Shown one piece after another: positions 18,497-27,940 of a stretch of DNA of 64,000 bases. Position 1 is the first letter of the stretch. Each line of letters begins with the position of its first letter. The DNA is taken from positions 122,001 through 186,000 of the forward strand of contig CAJNDS010002619.1 of NCBI GenBank assembly GCA_905221605.1. The letters run 5' to 3'. The position numbers were made by a program, and so were the translations under genes. The notes under the pieces are model-generated. The model was given only the letters and a program-made list of their open reading frames with translations, had not been told where the DNA came from and made no database searches. The DNA is from Symbiodinium natans. Its lineage: Eukaryota > Sar > Dinophyceae > Suessiales > Symbiodiniaceae.

Positions 18497-18807
18497 ACGC
18501 AAGTTTCGAGCGCTCAATCCACAAAGACTCAAGGGAGAGCCAATGCAGCTTGCAAAGTGTTTACAGTGCGAAATCCAAAGCCAAGCTTTGGATTCTTCTT
18601 GCAAGCGGGCGCTCACAAGGAACTGCGCAATGCTAAGAAGCCCCAGCTACACAGCAAACACAGCACCAAGCACACCTACGCCTCCAGGCTGTCCCAGAGG
18701 GGGCCGCTACCTACGTGTAGGGTTCCAAGCAAAGCCAAACCTTTAGCTACGGACTCCCACCCCTTCTACGGCGTCCCTGGTGGCTTAACCACCTCGAGCA
18801 ATGCGGC

Positions 18808-18856
18808 CTTGAGCCAAAGGGCTTGAGCCAAAGGGGCTTGAGCCAAAAGGGTACGG
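18808..18856 (-). other. Three tandem relict dinoflagellate spliced leaders
   Basis: On the minus strand: CCGTACCCTTTTGGCTCAAG (18856-18837), then CCTTTGGCTCAAG twice (18834-18822 and 18820-18808). The known leader ends CCATTTTGGCTCAAG and begins CCGTAG. Tandem relics like these arise when a trans-spliced mRNA is copied back into the genome, spliced again and copied again. This is the strongest marker that the host is a dinoflagellate. Confidence 0.8.
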
Positions 18857-18861
18857 TGCAG

Positions 18862-19059
18862 GCATGACTGCTTCGTTCCAATCAGAGCCATCAGGTGAAC
18901 CCAAGGCGGGGACCCCACCTGCCCCCTTCCTGCGGGAGAGTCCCCCAGTCGAAACTTCGCACTCAAGGCCAAGCAACTATCTCCTTGGTCGGTGAGGGTT
19001 GAGGGTTCAATAACCAGAATCAGACCCTCCATGCCCAAACCGACAGAAGTCGGCGAGGA
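18862..19059. repeat. Dispersed module also found at 29563-29752
   Basis: About 195 bases, beginning GACTGCTTCGTTCC and ending just before the GATGTGAG palindrome, are repeated with small differences at 29563-29752. Both copies end at a palindrome, where hydrolase-like sequence begins. Confidence 0.85.
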
Positions 19060-19228
19060 GATGTGAGGGCTCACATCACGCTTGGCCACCTACCGATGGG
19101 GAGGTAGTCATGTATGGCTGCTTTGACGCAAGCAGAGACATATACCCAAGCAGGCAGGGAACCGCGCAGCAACCCAAGCACAGGCGAGAATGGCTCTCGT
19201 GAAGGCCAGGTTGTCCACAGGTGCTCGA
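18985..19228. repeat. 244-bp flanking duplication, left copy
   Basis: Direct repeat of 27938-28181, with one visible difference (gaaccg versus gaaccc). It ends where the tyrosine-recombinase element begins. The content is part of a diverged hydrolase pseudogene with the palindrome GATGTGAG-GG-CTCACATC at 19060-19077. Confidence 0.9.
19060..19077. repeat. GG-centred palindrome GATGTGAG-GG-CTCACATC
   Basis: Perfect 8-bp arms. Identical copies at 28013-28030 and 30554-30571; a one-letter relative is at 785-802, 29761-29778 and 40612-40629. Confidence 0.9.
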
Positions 19229-19336
19229 GTGTGTTGGGTCCCACCGATGCAGCATGCAGCCTACAGGCCTTGCACAAGAAGGTGTGCCTGGTGGCACATA
19301 CAGCCAGCCACGGGCGTGGCATACTCCAGGCGTCCC
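19229..19336. repeat. Split direct repeat B2 (108 bp)
   Basis: Same 108 bases as 19764-19871, same orientation, beginning GTGTGTTGGG. Confidence 0.9.
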
Positions 19337-19430
19337 AAGCCACAGGTGTGGCACAGTCAGGCATCCTTCCACTGCTCAAGTGTTACAGACCGGCACTTGC
19401 GCCTTGTGCTCTCAGGGCGGAGAGGGTGGG

Positions 19431-19641
19431 TAACAAAATTTTTATGCTTGCGCCACAAAGGCAACGAGGCCTGACATTTCACAAGTCAATGCATGCTGCA
19501 AAAACCATCTTGTGCGCATCTGAAGAATCCGAAGCGAGAAGCAACTTTCAAAGGACTTTTCAAAGCACAAGTTTTCCCCCATCCCAGCCCGCCCTAGTTC
19601 AAACAGAGGGACAATCCCGTTGGGGGAACCCAAGTGGTTTG
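19431..19641. repeat. Split direct repeat A2 (211 bp)
   Basis: Appears identical to 27730-27940 over 211 bases, same orientation, beginning TAACAAAATTTTTATGC. Confidence 0.9.
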
Positions 19642-19763
19642 TCCCAAAGTTTGAACCAGAAGGCCAAGGGGTCTTGGGTTCATAAGGAAAAGCATGGCAT
19701 GACATAACCCTTGCAACAAGTGTAACATGCGCACTCCGAAACGGACGTCACTTTTTCCAAGGC

Positions 19764-19871
19764 GTGTGTTGGGTCCCACCGATGCAGCATGCAGCCTACA
19801 GGCCTTGCACAAGAAGGTGTGCCTGGTGGCACATACAGCCAGCCACGGGCGTGGCATACTCCAGGCGTCCC
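19764..19871. repeat. Split direct repeat B1 (108 bp)
   Basis: Pairs with 19229-19336. It lies just downstream of the RT-RNase H stop codon. Confidence 0.9.
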
Positions 19872-19913
19872 CCCTTTAGCAGAGCATGCCGCGCCAGTGA
19901 GCCCAACCCAAAC

Positions 19914-21977
19914 CTACCATTCCGTTTTGTCAAGCAACTTCTGCCTCTTAGTGGCCTTAGGCTCAATTTTCTTAGCAGCCGACATGGCTGCTCGTTCATC
20001 CCTGAAGGATTCGTAGTGCTCATGCAACTCGTGAAACAATCCCATTGGCAAATCTTTCAACGCAACTGTCACCCTTTTTGAAGGAACAAAGTTTTCCGTC
20101 TTCAAGTTAGTCAAATCGTCGGCATCCTGATTTTCTTCCCGTGGCCTCCAGGCAAGCTTGCAAACCTTATTAGCTTCACGAAGGGCAACCGACAACTGCA
20201 TGTGGATCCCTTGCACGGGCCACTTGTTAGATAAACCCTTTGCAGCGATGGCCGGGGTGGCTTTGTTGTCAGTTCCACCGCACACCTGCATCTTCAAGGA
20301 GTCCCGCCCGGCAGATTTCTTCAAATGCCCGAATGCATGAAGCCCGACATATGAGCCGAGCAGCTCCGCGGCCGTGGAGGCCCACTCGGACGACCCATCA
20401 GGTTTGAAGAGTGCTGGCAAGTCATTAGGGAAAACCTCCAAAGCAAACCACGGCGCTTGCCTAGTATCAACCCCATGATCTAAGGACCAGCCCCCCAACA
20501 CAATGCGCCCCCTTTCGCACTTAGCATCAGTCCGAAATGCCTGCCTCTGTTGCGCTGGCCAGGTCATGTGCACAGAATCAAGTCGAGCTCCTGATGAAAA
20601 TTGGTGGCGGAAAAATCGAAGGACTAGCATCACCATCTCGGGTAGGCGCGCCACTGTGCTGCGGCTGAGCACCCCGTTCCAAGCAAACAATGGTGCCAGG
20701 AAAGGTTTCAACCAAGTGATCATGCGTGTCACAAAGTTGAGACGTCCGGTGAACTCCACCAGCCGCCTGCCAGACACCATCCACCCGTCGGCTTCCACTC
20801 GATCGATCCATTCAATGATCCAGGATGCCCGCTTCTCCGAAATGCCAGCTGCCCACGTGAAGTAGCTGAGGTGATATCCAATGTAGTCCACTTCCACTCC
20901 CCCTTTGAACTTGTGAAAAGAGAAAGGAGTCCCCATCACTTCAAGGGCCAAGAAAAGCAGCCATAGGGTATCGTACTTATCGCAGCCAAACACCACGACG
21001 TGAAGATCATCCACGTAGATCAACATGTAGAATTGGTCCAAGGAAAGGACCCGGAAAGTCCACCGTCCAACGGCTCCGAAAAGGCGCGACCAGTAGTATG
21101 CGGCAGAGCTGACCCCAAACGTTCCAACGCAATTTAGCCAAAGCACGCGCGATTGCGAGGATGCCTTGCACGACAAGCGTGGCCAATCGGCCTCCCGCAC
21201 CTTTACGCGTCGGTGCGCCTGGCTGATGTCGGCGCATAGGGAAAAAGGAGCCTCCTTGCTCTCCTTGACGCGTGCTGCCACCTCTTGAAGGTCTTCTGGT
21301 CCAGGAACCTGCAGTTTGTCTGTGATCACGATCCGGTTGTTTAGGTTGATGCCATGGGTGCCGTCATGTAGCGGCCGCACATCACCATTAGCTTTGGTCA
21401 CTGCTCCCATCGCAGCGATCAGCACAGCGTCCTCTCCATATTTCTTCTTAGCCTCAGCTTCCGTGGTGCAGATCATCAGGCCTTCCCGTTCGTCTTGACG
21501 AAACTTCTCTTCCAACTGTTCAGCATTTAGTTCGGCTGACCGGTAGTTCACCATGGAGGGATCAAACTCGGTCTCGTCAAGCTTCCGGAAGTGCGTCCTC
21601 TTCGGGAACACCTGAGGAGCCCTGCCGATGGGCTTATCCCAACCAAGGGGCACCCCTTCTGCAAACGAGTCCTTCCCTTGGTCCAGGATTGCATAGTCAG
21701 GATCCCCAAACACCCGGAGCGACTGGGGAATCTGCATTGCCTGCTCAGGGTCTGGCAACAAAGCAGCAATCCGTTCCCTGACCTTAGCGATGGTGCTACG
21801 TGAAAATGGTGAGCTCTCCATCTTCCCCGTGGCAAGCAGGAAGGCAGCTTTCTTCCTGTCGGGGATGGCCTCCCGCAGCGCACTGACAAGAATCCTGCGT
21901 ATGCTAAGTGAATGGCTGTGCTCGATGTCGGAAGCTAATGCCCCACGTGACTTCGGTCGCCACCTCCCGGGGAGCAC
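19914..21977 (-). CDS. Reverse transcriptase and RNase H of the DIRS-like element
   Basis: 687-aa frame. RT signals: LCADISQAHRRV (motif A), then LIYVDDLHVV with catalytic YVDD, then HKFKGG..YIGY (thumb side). RNase H follows: TDAKCERGRIVLGG (first Asp), STAAELLGSY (Glu), GGTDNKAT (Asp) and ENQDADDLTN (last Asp). The layout fits DIRS-type RT/RH, which makes circular DNA from the RNA. The first codon is GTG, not ATG, and the frame overlaps the upstream ORF by 43 nt in the -1 frame. An in-phase heptamer C-CCG-GGA (about 21964-21970) in the overlap could allow -1 frameshifting. Confidence 0.85.
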   Translation of the reverse strand: MLPGRWRPKSRGALASDIEHSHSLSIRRILVSALREAIPDRKKAAFLLATGKMESSPFSRSTIAKVRERIAALLPDPEQAMQIPQSLRVFGDPDYAILDQGKDSFAEGVPLGWDKPIGRAPQVFPKRTHFRKLDETEFDPSMVNYRSAELNAEQLEEKFRQDEREGLMICTTEAEAKKKYGEDAVLIAAMGAVTKANGDVRPLHDGTHGINLNNRIVITDKLQVPGPEDLQEVAARVKESKEAPFSLCADISQAHRRVKVREADWPRLSCKASSQSRVLWLNCVGTFGVSSAAYYWSRLFGAVGRWTFRVLSLDQFYMLIYVDDLHVVVFGCDKYDTLWLLFLALEVMGTPFSFHKFKGGVEVDYIGYHLSYFTWAAGISEKRASWIIEWIDRVEADGWMVSGRRLVEFTGRLNFVTRMITWLKPFLAPLFAWNGVLSRSTVARLPEMVMLVLRFFRHQFSSGARLDSVHMTWPAQQRQAFRTDAKCERGRIVLGGWSLDHGVDTRQAPWFALEVFPNDLPALFKPDGSSEWASTAAELLGSYVGLHAFGHLKKSAGRDSLKMQVCGGTDNKATPAIAAKGLSNKWPVQGIHMQLSVALREANKVCKLAWRPREENQDADDLTNLKTENFVPSKRVTVALKDLPMGLFHELHEHYESFRDERAAMSAAKKIEPKATKRQKLLDKTEW

Positions 21978-23884
21978 AAGCCAAATCCATCCACAAGTTC
22001 ACGCCGGACCTGTGTGTGCCGACAACGCAAGGCCGGCCCACTGCAACGGGATGTGCGTGGGTCAAACTCTTGGGGGTCACCAACGTCCTCGCCATCGGGT
22101 TGGTCGGAAAGGGGAGCCTCAGGTGCCAGCAGGATGGTCTCTCCTGTTGGGGTGCTATGCGGGGCCTCCAGAAGGGTTCCTCCTGTAGGGGTGCAAACCG
22201 AAGGGTCCCTAGACGAGGAAGCCAAACCAGGTGCCTCCAGGATGGTCCCTCCTGAAGGGGTGCCAAGGACGGGGCCCGGGGCCTCCAGGATGGTCCCTCC
22301 TGAAGGGGTGCTAGAGCCAGGATCAGGTGCCTCCAGGATGGTCCCTCCTGAAGGGGTGTTAGTAGCGTGGAGTTCATGTTGCTTTAATGCCATCGCCGGC
22401 ACCGCTTCGGCCTCCCGATCAGCGAGCCCCTCCCCCCCTTGCTGTGGCAGGTGAGCAGATGGGGGAAGGACGAAGCCCAAAGAGAGGAGGTTATCACGCA
22501 TGGGCGGTGACAGCGAGTGAAGGCGGGTGACTGTGAATCCAACTAAGAGAACTCGATCACCAGTCCACGCCTCGGTTTGATGGAAGCAGTTGTGAGCCTG
22601 GAGCTCCTGCGGAGCCTGGGCCACTGGGAGAAGAACGCCTTTGCGCGGGATGCCGCGAACCATGCGCACGACATGACCGTGGCTGCTTTCCATCCAAACC
22701 TGCCCATCTTGGAAAGTGGTCAATGCAAGAAGCAAGTTTGGATAAGGCGCGTTGTGCACGTCTTTGTGCATAGTACTCTTGACGTTATTGAACACCACAA
22801 GAGAACTAAAGGGCTTGTTGGGGAAGGCATCACGCAGGAGCAAGGTGAGGCACTTAAGGGACTGAGGGAACAGCCGGCAAGAACGGCGCAAACCCGTGAC
22901 GCCACCCTTAGTGTAGGCTCCGCCGAAGAAGGCCTTGCCGCCACTTTGCTCCGGGGCCGCATCTGCCACTGCTGCCGGATGCGGTGCTTCGTATTCGAGC
23001 AGGCGGGCCAGAGCTTCTCCATCATGTTTCCCAAGCTTACGCGAATCGGACTGCTCTAGCAAGCATGTGGCGAACTGTTCAGCCGGATGGCCGACGTCGT
23101 CTGTAGCGCGCCCAGACAACTGCCAATCACATGCCATCTGCACCACATGTTCACAGAAGGCCAACGGAAGAGGTGTGTCCGTCTTCCAACTTCCATCGTG
23201 CGCTATGCCGGCGCCACCATGATGCAAATGCTCGCACCGGCCAATTGGCCCTACATAGGACCCTGTTGCATCGAACTGCGGCCATCTGAGCTGCGCCTCA
23301 GGGCCTGCTAAATTGGTTGCCAGCCTCGTGGGGTGAGGGAGATCGCCCCCGAAAGTGCACATGTGTACTGCCCATGTTGCCGCATGTTCATCACCTTCCA
23401 CAAATGCACGAAGCTCATCAAGTTGCCAAATGCTAGCTGGCCTTTGACCCGAATGTAAAGCACCCAGATCTTCTGGGTGGACGAGTAGCCAACCCATGCC
23501 CGATTTGATTGCCGCTTTGATTACGTTGAAAGACTGCCGCAAGTAAAAATTTTCTCGATCAACAGCAGCACGCGACCTCTCTGCCAACCAAGGAAAACCA
23601 AAAGGATAAGTGTGCGACCTGGAAGGACCAGGCCCATGCCGCCCTGTCCTGCGGTGCTCTCTTGCACGACTGAACGTCTTGCAAGGCGGCGAAAGCAAAA
23701 CAATATCCCATGAATGTTCATGAATCTCGGTGAAAATGCGATCCCATGCCTCTGGTTTAAACCATGCATCATCATCGCAATCAAGCAGGAAGCCAACCTT
23801 AAGCTCGCTCCCTGTCCTCTGTGCTGCATTCTGAAAACACACATGCATCTGCTCGTTTGCGCCGTGACTGCCGAAACCCACCAA
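21935..23884 (-). CDS. DNA methyltransferase-like plus 2OG-Fe(II) dioxygenase-like ORF of the DIRS-like element
   Basis: 649-aa frame in the same frame as the Gag ORF, separated from it by one UGA (23894-23896). The first part has LLSPPCKTFSRA, like motif IV of C5 methyltransferases (PPC with catalytic Cys), followed by a HPEDLG segment in the place of ENV. The second part has MHKDVHN then LTTFQDGQVWME, the H-x-D and strand pattern of 2OG-Fe(II) dioxygenases of the TET/JBP type; a late Arg follows in DRVLLVGFTVTRLH. A tail of five imperfect repeats T-P-[ST]-G-G-T-[IL]-L-E-A-P lies at about 22130-22370. DIRS elements often carry a methyltransferase; a paired oxidase-like domain would be unusual. 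The domain calls are by eye. Confidence 0.6.
   Translation of the reverse strand: MVGFGSHGANEQMHVCFQNAAQRTGSELKVGFLLDCDDDAWFKPEAWDRIFTEIHEHSWDIVLLSPPCKTFSRAREHRRTGRHGPGPSRSHTYPFGFPWLAERSRAAVDRENFYLRQSFNVIKAAIKSGMGWLLVHPEDLGALHSGQRPASIWQLDELRAFVEGDEHAATWAVHMCTFGGDLPHPTRLATNLAGPEAQLRWPQFDATGSYVGPIGRCEHLHHGGAGIAHDGSWKTDTPLPLAFCEHVVQMACDWQLSGRATDDVGHPAEQFATCLLEQSDSRKLGKHDGEALARLLEYEAPHPAAVADAAPEQSGGKAFFGGAYTKGGVTGLRRSCRLFPQSLKCLTLLLRDAFPNKPFSSLVVFNNVKSTMHKDVHNAPYPNLLLALTTFQDGQVWMESSHGHVVRMVRGIPRKGVLLPVAQAPQELQAHNCFHQTEAWTGDRVLLVGFTVTRLHSLSPPMRDNLLSLGFVLPPSAHLPQQGGEGLADREAEAVPAMALKQHELHATNTPSGGTILEAPDPGSSTPSGGTILEAPGPVLGTPSGGTILEAPGLASSSRDPSVCTPTGGTLLEAPHSTPTGETILLAPEAPLSDQPDGEDVGDPQEFDPRTSRCSGPALRCRHTQVRRELVDGFGLCSPGGGDRSHVGH
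22130..22370. repeat. Imperfect tandem repeats coding TPSGGTILEAP
   Basis: Five in-frame repeats of about 33-60 bases (core cctccaggatggtccctcc on the plus strand) near the C-terminus of the methyltransferase-like ORF. Confidence 0.85.
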
Positions 23885-23893
23885 GACCCTGAG

Positions 23894-25264
23894 TCAGTGC
23901 TTCGGAGCATCCGTTGTCTTGCCAGAGTGATGCTGTTGCCAATGTTGCCACGTAGGATGTGGCCCGTGGCATCCTTTGACCATGCAGCAGTGTACCATGC
24001 CGCAGTTTCCATCACATCCTGGCCCGGAGTAGTCAAAGCAGATCCACCTCCCGTCTGGCGTTCGAGTGGTGGTGACGCTCTCACGCTTCCCTTTGCCAGG
24101 ACCCTTTGGGTCCTTTCCTTTCTTGTCCTTGCCCTTTTGATCACCACGTCCTTTGTCATCTCCTTTGCGCGGTGTGCCTTTGCCCCAGCCAGCTCCTTTT
24201 CGCCAGGTGTCCCGGTGCCATTTTCCATCATCGCGCTGGCCATCCCATTGATCACTGCCACGCTTTCCTCTGTTTTGCAGCGCTATGGGAGCTGTGAAAT
24301 ACTGTTCTTTCAACTGTGCATCATCTGTCACCTCCCGAAGGGTCTCGCGCAAGGGGCGGGAATCACGAAAGGCTCTCTTAATCGCTTCTTTCCTCAACTC
24401 GTATTCATAGTTGAGGATCACCACCCATGGCGGTTTCAGTGGGATTTGATCCATCTTCCCGCCCTTCCCGGTGACCGGGACCTGCAGCAAGTACACCCGT
24501 TCTCCAAGCAAGTAGTTTGCATATCCCAGCCAAGCATCTGGCCCCATGCCTTGGAAAAAGATCTTGTTCTTGTACTTGGATGCCAAAAATGTCCACATAT
24601 TGCCCTCAACTCTCAGCACCGTTCTCAGCTCTTCTGTATGTGAGGGCATTACCCCTTTGTTCTTCTGTTTGACGATCCTGACATGACCTCCAGTATCCAC
24701 TGTCGTCTGTATCCCCATGGTCTTCACCTTCTTCTTGGATGTCACTTCAGAAAGGGCACTAGCGGTGATCTCGCCACTCTCGACCTCCTCAAGCTTTGCA
24801 GAGATGTAGTCGTCGGAAGGCTCGAATGCCTCCTCGAGCGTCCCGTGGGCTGCCTCATACGCAACCCTCATAGCCTGCTTCTCAGTCTGCGTCACTGGTC
24901 TGCTGACGCCCAGCATGCGCGCCTCTGCCCTCAACTCCGTTTCCTTGCTGGCGACCTCGCGCGATGTCTCCCAGGCTGAAACTACAGCTGCAACGACAGC
25001 TCTGCTCGCCTGGTCCGTGGCCTCCAACTGGTGATCATCTTTCAAAGCAGTGCGCACTTCGCCCCTGTCAGCGTATGTCGAGAATCGCTTCACTGATTTG
25101 AAGTTTTGTCCCAATCGATACTGCAATCCCAAAGGCATTCCGCATTCTTGGAAAATATGCACCAGATCAGAACTTACCTGCTTATCAAGAAAATCAAGGG
25201 CTTGGTCCTGGGTGACCCCTGTTGGCAACTCTGCTGGCCCAGGAGCCGGCGCCGCTCCGGCCAT
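23894..25264 (-). CDS. Gag-like nucleocapsid protein of the DIRS-like element
   Basis: Starts at an ATG; 456 aa. The N-terminal two thirds are helical and charged. A Lys/Gly/Arg-rich stretch (KGRGDQKGKDKKGK type) precedes a Cys/His cluster near the C-terminus, C-x6-C-x3-C-x4-HCC-x4-C-x2-PHP-x3-H, which looks like a zinc knuckle or CCCH finger for nucleic-acid binding. This fits a Gag role in packaging RNA. The stop is UGA followed by C. The next ORF continues in the same frame, so readthrough would yield a Gag-Pol-like fusion. Confidence 0.7.
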   Translation of the reverse strand: MAGAAPAPGPAELPTGVTQDQALDFLDKQVSSDLVHIFQECGMPLGLQYRLGQNFKSVKRFSTYADRGEVRTALKDDHQLEATDQASRAVVAAVVSAWETSREVASKETELRAEARMLGVSRPVTQTEKQAMRVAYEAAHGTLEEAFEPSDDYISAKLEEVESGEITASALSEVTSKKKVKTMGIQTTVDTGGHVRIVKQKNKGVMPSHTEELRTVLRVEGNMWTFLASKYKNKIFFQGMGPDAWLGYANYLLGERVYLLQVPVTGKGGKMDQIPLKPPWVVILNYEYELRKEAIKRAFRDSRPLRETLREVTDDAQLKEQYFTAPIALQNRGKRGSDQWDGQRDDGKWHRDTWRKGAGWGKGTPRKGDDKGRGDQKGKDKKGKDPKGPGKGKRESVTTTRTPDGRWICFDYSGPGCDGNCGMVHCCMVKGCHGPHPTWQHWQQHHSGKTTDAPKH

Positions 25265-25591
25265 TGCACCAGGTGCTTCTCAGCACAGCGTCCCCGCACC
25301 TCAGCACATGCACAGTGGACCTATGGAAGAAGCAGAAAATCCCGAAAATTCGAGCCATCAATCTGCGTACGAACCTCACAAGTGCACCTCCAACAGTGAT
25401 CGCAACCCCGTTGCAGGAGGTCAGGCACTACAAGCTCGTCTAGATGCTGTCCCCTCCCCAGCAATCTCACTCTTTAATGCGTGCTCTCCTTCCGGCACGT
25501 CTTGCTCCAATCGAGCACTGCGCTCTGCTGCCTCCTGCAGAGTTTCCTACCAAGAATCCAAGAGTCAGGCGCCTCCAGCCCAAGGTGCAAA
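25265..25591. other. Spacer between recombinase and Gag ORFs
   Basis: 327 bases without a gene I can support. Plus-strand frames here have no homologous match in the window. Confidence 0.5.
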
Positions 25592-27659
25592 TCAGAGATC
25601 CTGATCATGCCCCAAGCCTCCAGCCAAGGGCCCGAGCCCAAGGCCTCCACCGAAAGGCTCTGGCTCAAGAGCCTCCTGCTCACCCTCAACAGTGTCCTCC
25701 GAGCCACTAGTTGAAGACTCTTCGCCTATCTCCACCCGCGGCTTGCACAGCTTACACATCGCATCAGCAATGCCCTCTCCAAGGTGGAAAACTGGAATGG
25801 TCTCGAGGCACCTCTCTCTCCGGACTGCACAACGCTTGGAAAGATGCAAACGTCTGAACCCTCTCCGAGAGACAGTCAAGAAGTACGGCGCCTCGTCCTC
25901 GTCCGGCTCTGCTTCAAAAGCCTCATATTCTCCAGGGAGCTTCGCCTCGAGCTCCCCTTCGGCAATCGGAACCCTCTCCGGGTTCACCGCAAAAGCAGGA
26001 TATTGTCCCCCCAGCAACCAGGTCTGTTTGTGTCCATCCCATTGCATCACCGTATTTGCGCCGACGATCTCCTCGCCATTCAATCCAAGGTCATCAGCAA
26101 AACTCCTTAAAGTGCAAAGCAGCTCCTCCTCAATGTAACCGCCTCCATCGCCCCCCAATAGCAGTGTCTTGCAAACAGTGGTCTGGATCGCCTGGACCAC
26201 CTGACGCGAAGTGAGGACGTAATCCTGTGACCCATGTTGAGCACACGCCCATCGCCCCAGATAGTCACGCCGGTCCTTTGATATCCCGATGGCGGCTGCA
26301 ATGCTCACCACGAAGTGACGAGGACTGTGCCCTGTCCAAAAGTTTGCGACGTCGCCAGGCAGCAGCAGCTCTCGTTTCACCTTCCAGGTTCCCATTTGCC
26401 TCACCGGTGTAGGCAACTCTTTCAGCAAACGCCTCAACTGCAAGGCGAGGCCCTCCGCGTCCATGTATTCTCTCTTTGGCTCATCCGACTCATTTGTAAA
26501 GCAAGGGCATAGAAAATCTCGCGCCCATGAAAATCGTTCAGAAGTCAGCAGCTTGAAACCTTCCCCGAGCCAGTCAAAGCCACTGAGTCCCACGACCCGA
26601 GAAATGAACCCATGCAGCTCACCAACCTTGCGCCCAGGTCCACTCGTCTTCGTCTTCCTAAGGATGAACCTCAGTCCGACCTGGCTCAGCTTCACACTGG
26701 CTGGATTGACGTTTTGCATATCATCTGCGCGCAGGCTTGCCCATACCATGACCAGCAAAATGAAAGCCATGAATCGCAACCCAGGTGGGTACAAAGGCCT
26801 GCAAACCACCAGCTCGCATATTAGCACGACTGAAACAGGCAGCCTGATCGACTTCCAGCTCGGCTGTCCAAGACTTGATGCTCTCAAGCAGCAAGGGGTC
26901 CTCGCTAAGGCGTTTGCCAGCCGGTACCATCCCAACGCCTTCCAAGAGTGAAAGGCTTGCCAGGATAGATTTGGGAACACTCTTTCCCATCCTGTGAATC
27001 TCATCTCTCTCCTCAAGATATCTCAAGATCACTCCAACATCCACAGGCCAAGAAATTCCCAATGAGCCCTGCAACCAAGCCCTAACCGGCTTCCAAGCTC
27101 TCGCACGATTTCGCAGCGTTTTTCCCCTACGTCGTCCAAAAGCTCTTAACCAGAAATGATTGTCGTTGCCCAATGCAGCAATCCGCTCTGCGGCAGGCAG
27201 CTCTGCCTCCTGTATAATGGCGACAAGCTCGAGGGCCCACTTCTCACGCAACTTGTTCTCTACCTCCTCTTTGTCCCCATGGGCCCTAGCTGCTCTGATT
27301 GCACGCTTCAGCAGGGACAGCGCAACAGCAGGGGTGGTGTTGACTGCCTCTTCAAAAACCGCAGTGATATCCTTCTGGGAGCGTGGAACACTAGCAGCGA
27401 ACTCAGGTAAGCGTCTCTGCAAAAGCACTACCTCGGACGGCCTCCTCTTCAAGCGCGACTGCCTCCATGCCCAGAGCTCCTTTGAAATGTTTTCGATATC
27501 GCCTGCTGTCCTCTTTCCAGCAAGAAATTCCTCCACAGTAGATCTAGCCCCAGCTTCATCTTCGAAGGAACCATCAAACTGCAAAAGATTCTTGTACGTG
27601 TCAGTAACAGCAGCAAAAAGACCATCATCAATCTTCTGCAGTCCAGCCCAATTAGACAT
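25592..27659 (-). pseudogene. Tyrosine recombinase of the DIRS-like element, frame-shifted
   Basis: Two overlapping frames make one protein. 27659-26721 (ATG start) gives a helical N-terminal half with the SAM-like core-binding region. 27016-25592 supplies the catalytic half: Arg in WASLRADDM, H-x-x-R in TGHSPRHF, GRW, and the nucleophile Tyr in SQDYVLTS. A frame change of +1 type is needed in the stretch where both frames run, roughly 26750-26830, just before the first catalytic Arg. After the recombinase a Cys-containing tail (RLHLSKRC, MCKLCKP) and an acidic Gly-rich end follow. The tail pattern recurs in dinoflagellate retroelement proteins. The break may be a real mutation or an assembly error. 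Confidence 0.75.
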
Positions 27660-27729
27660 GTCGGAAAAGAGCTCACATCAGCCCAGCAATTCCCAACAGT
27701 CCATGAGCCGCAGGTCCCCTCCCCCTCAC

Positions 27730-27940
27730 TAACAAAATTTTTATGCTTGCGCCACAAAGGCAACGAGGCCTGACATTTCACAAGTCAATGCATGCTGCAA
27801 AAACCATCTTGTGCGCATCTGAAGAATCCGAAGCGAGAAGCAACTTTCAAAGGACTTTTCAAAGCACAAGTTTTCCCCCATCCCAGCCCGCCCTAGTTCA
27901 AACAGAGGGACAATCCCGTTGGGGGAACCCAAGTGGTTTG
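27730..27940. repeat. Split direct repeat A1 (211 bp)
   Basis: Identical to 19431-19641. It lies upstream of the recombinase start and ends at the right flank of the element. Confidence 0.9.

Larger units (their letters stand above)
18113..18860. other. Leader region of the retroelement unit (block 1 side)
   Basis: No gene. In sense (minus strand) it starts with three tandem spliced-leader relics (18856-18808), then an AG-rich stretch with repeated GAGAACG palindromes, then the ORF1 ATG at 18112. It looks like the 5' untranslated region of the unit. Confidence 0.6.
19229..27937 (-). mobile_element. DIRS/PAT-like tyrosine-recombinase retroelement
   Basis: An 8.7-kb element on the minus strand encodes a tyrosine recombinase, a Gag-like protein, an MTase/dioxygenase-like ORF and an RT-RNase H ORF. 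The repeats follow the split-direct-repeat plan of PAT/Ngaro-type elements: A1 (27730-27940), ORFs, B1 (19764-19871), A2 (19431-19641), B2 (19229-19336). Spacers of 122 and 94 bases separate B1/A2 and A2/B2. The gene order, recombinase first, differs from the usual gag-RT-YR. It is flanked by a 244-bp direct duplication, much longer than a normal target duplication; this class normally makes none. Confidence 0.8.

Noticed and set aside
19431-27940. 211-bp identical repeats as LTRs
   Set aside because: The element encodes a tyrosine recombinase and not an integrase, and the 108-bp B repeats give the A1-B1-A2-B2 plan of split direct repeats.
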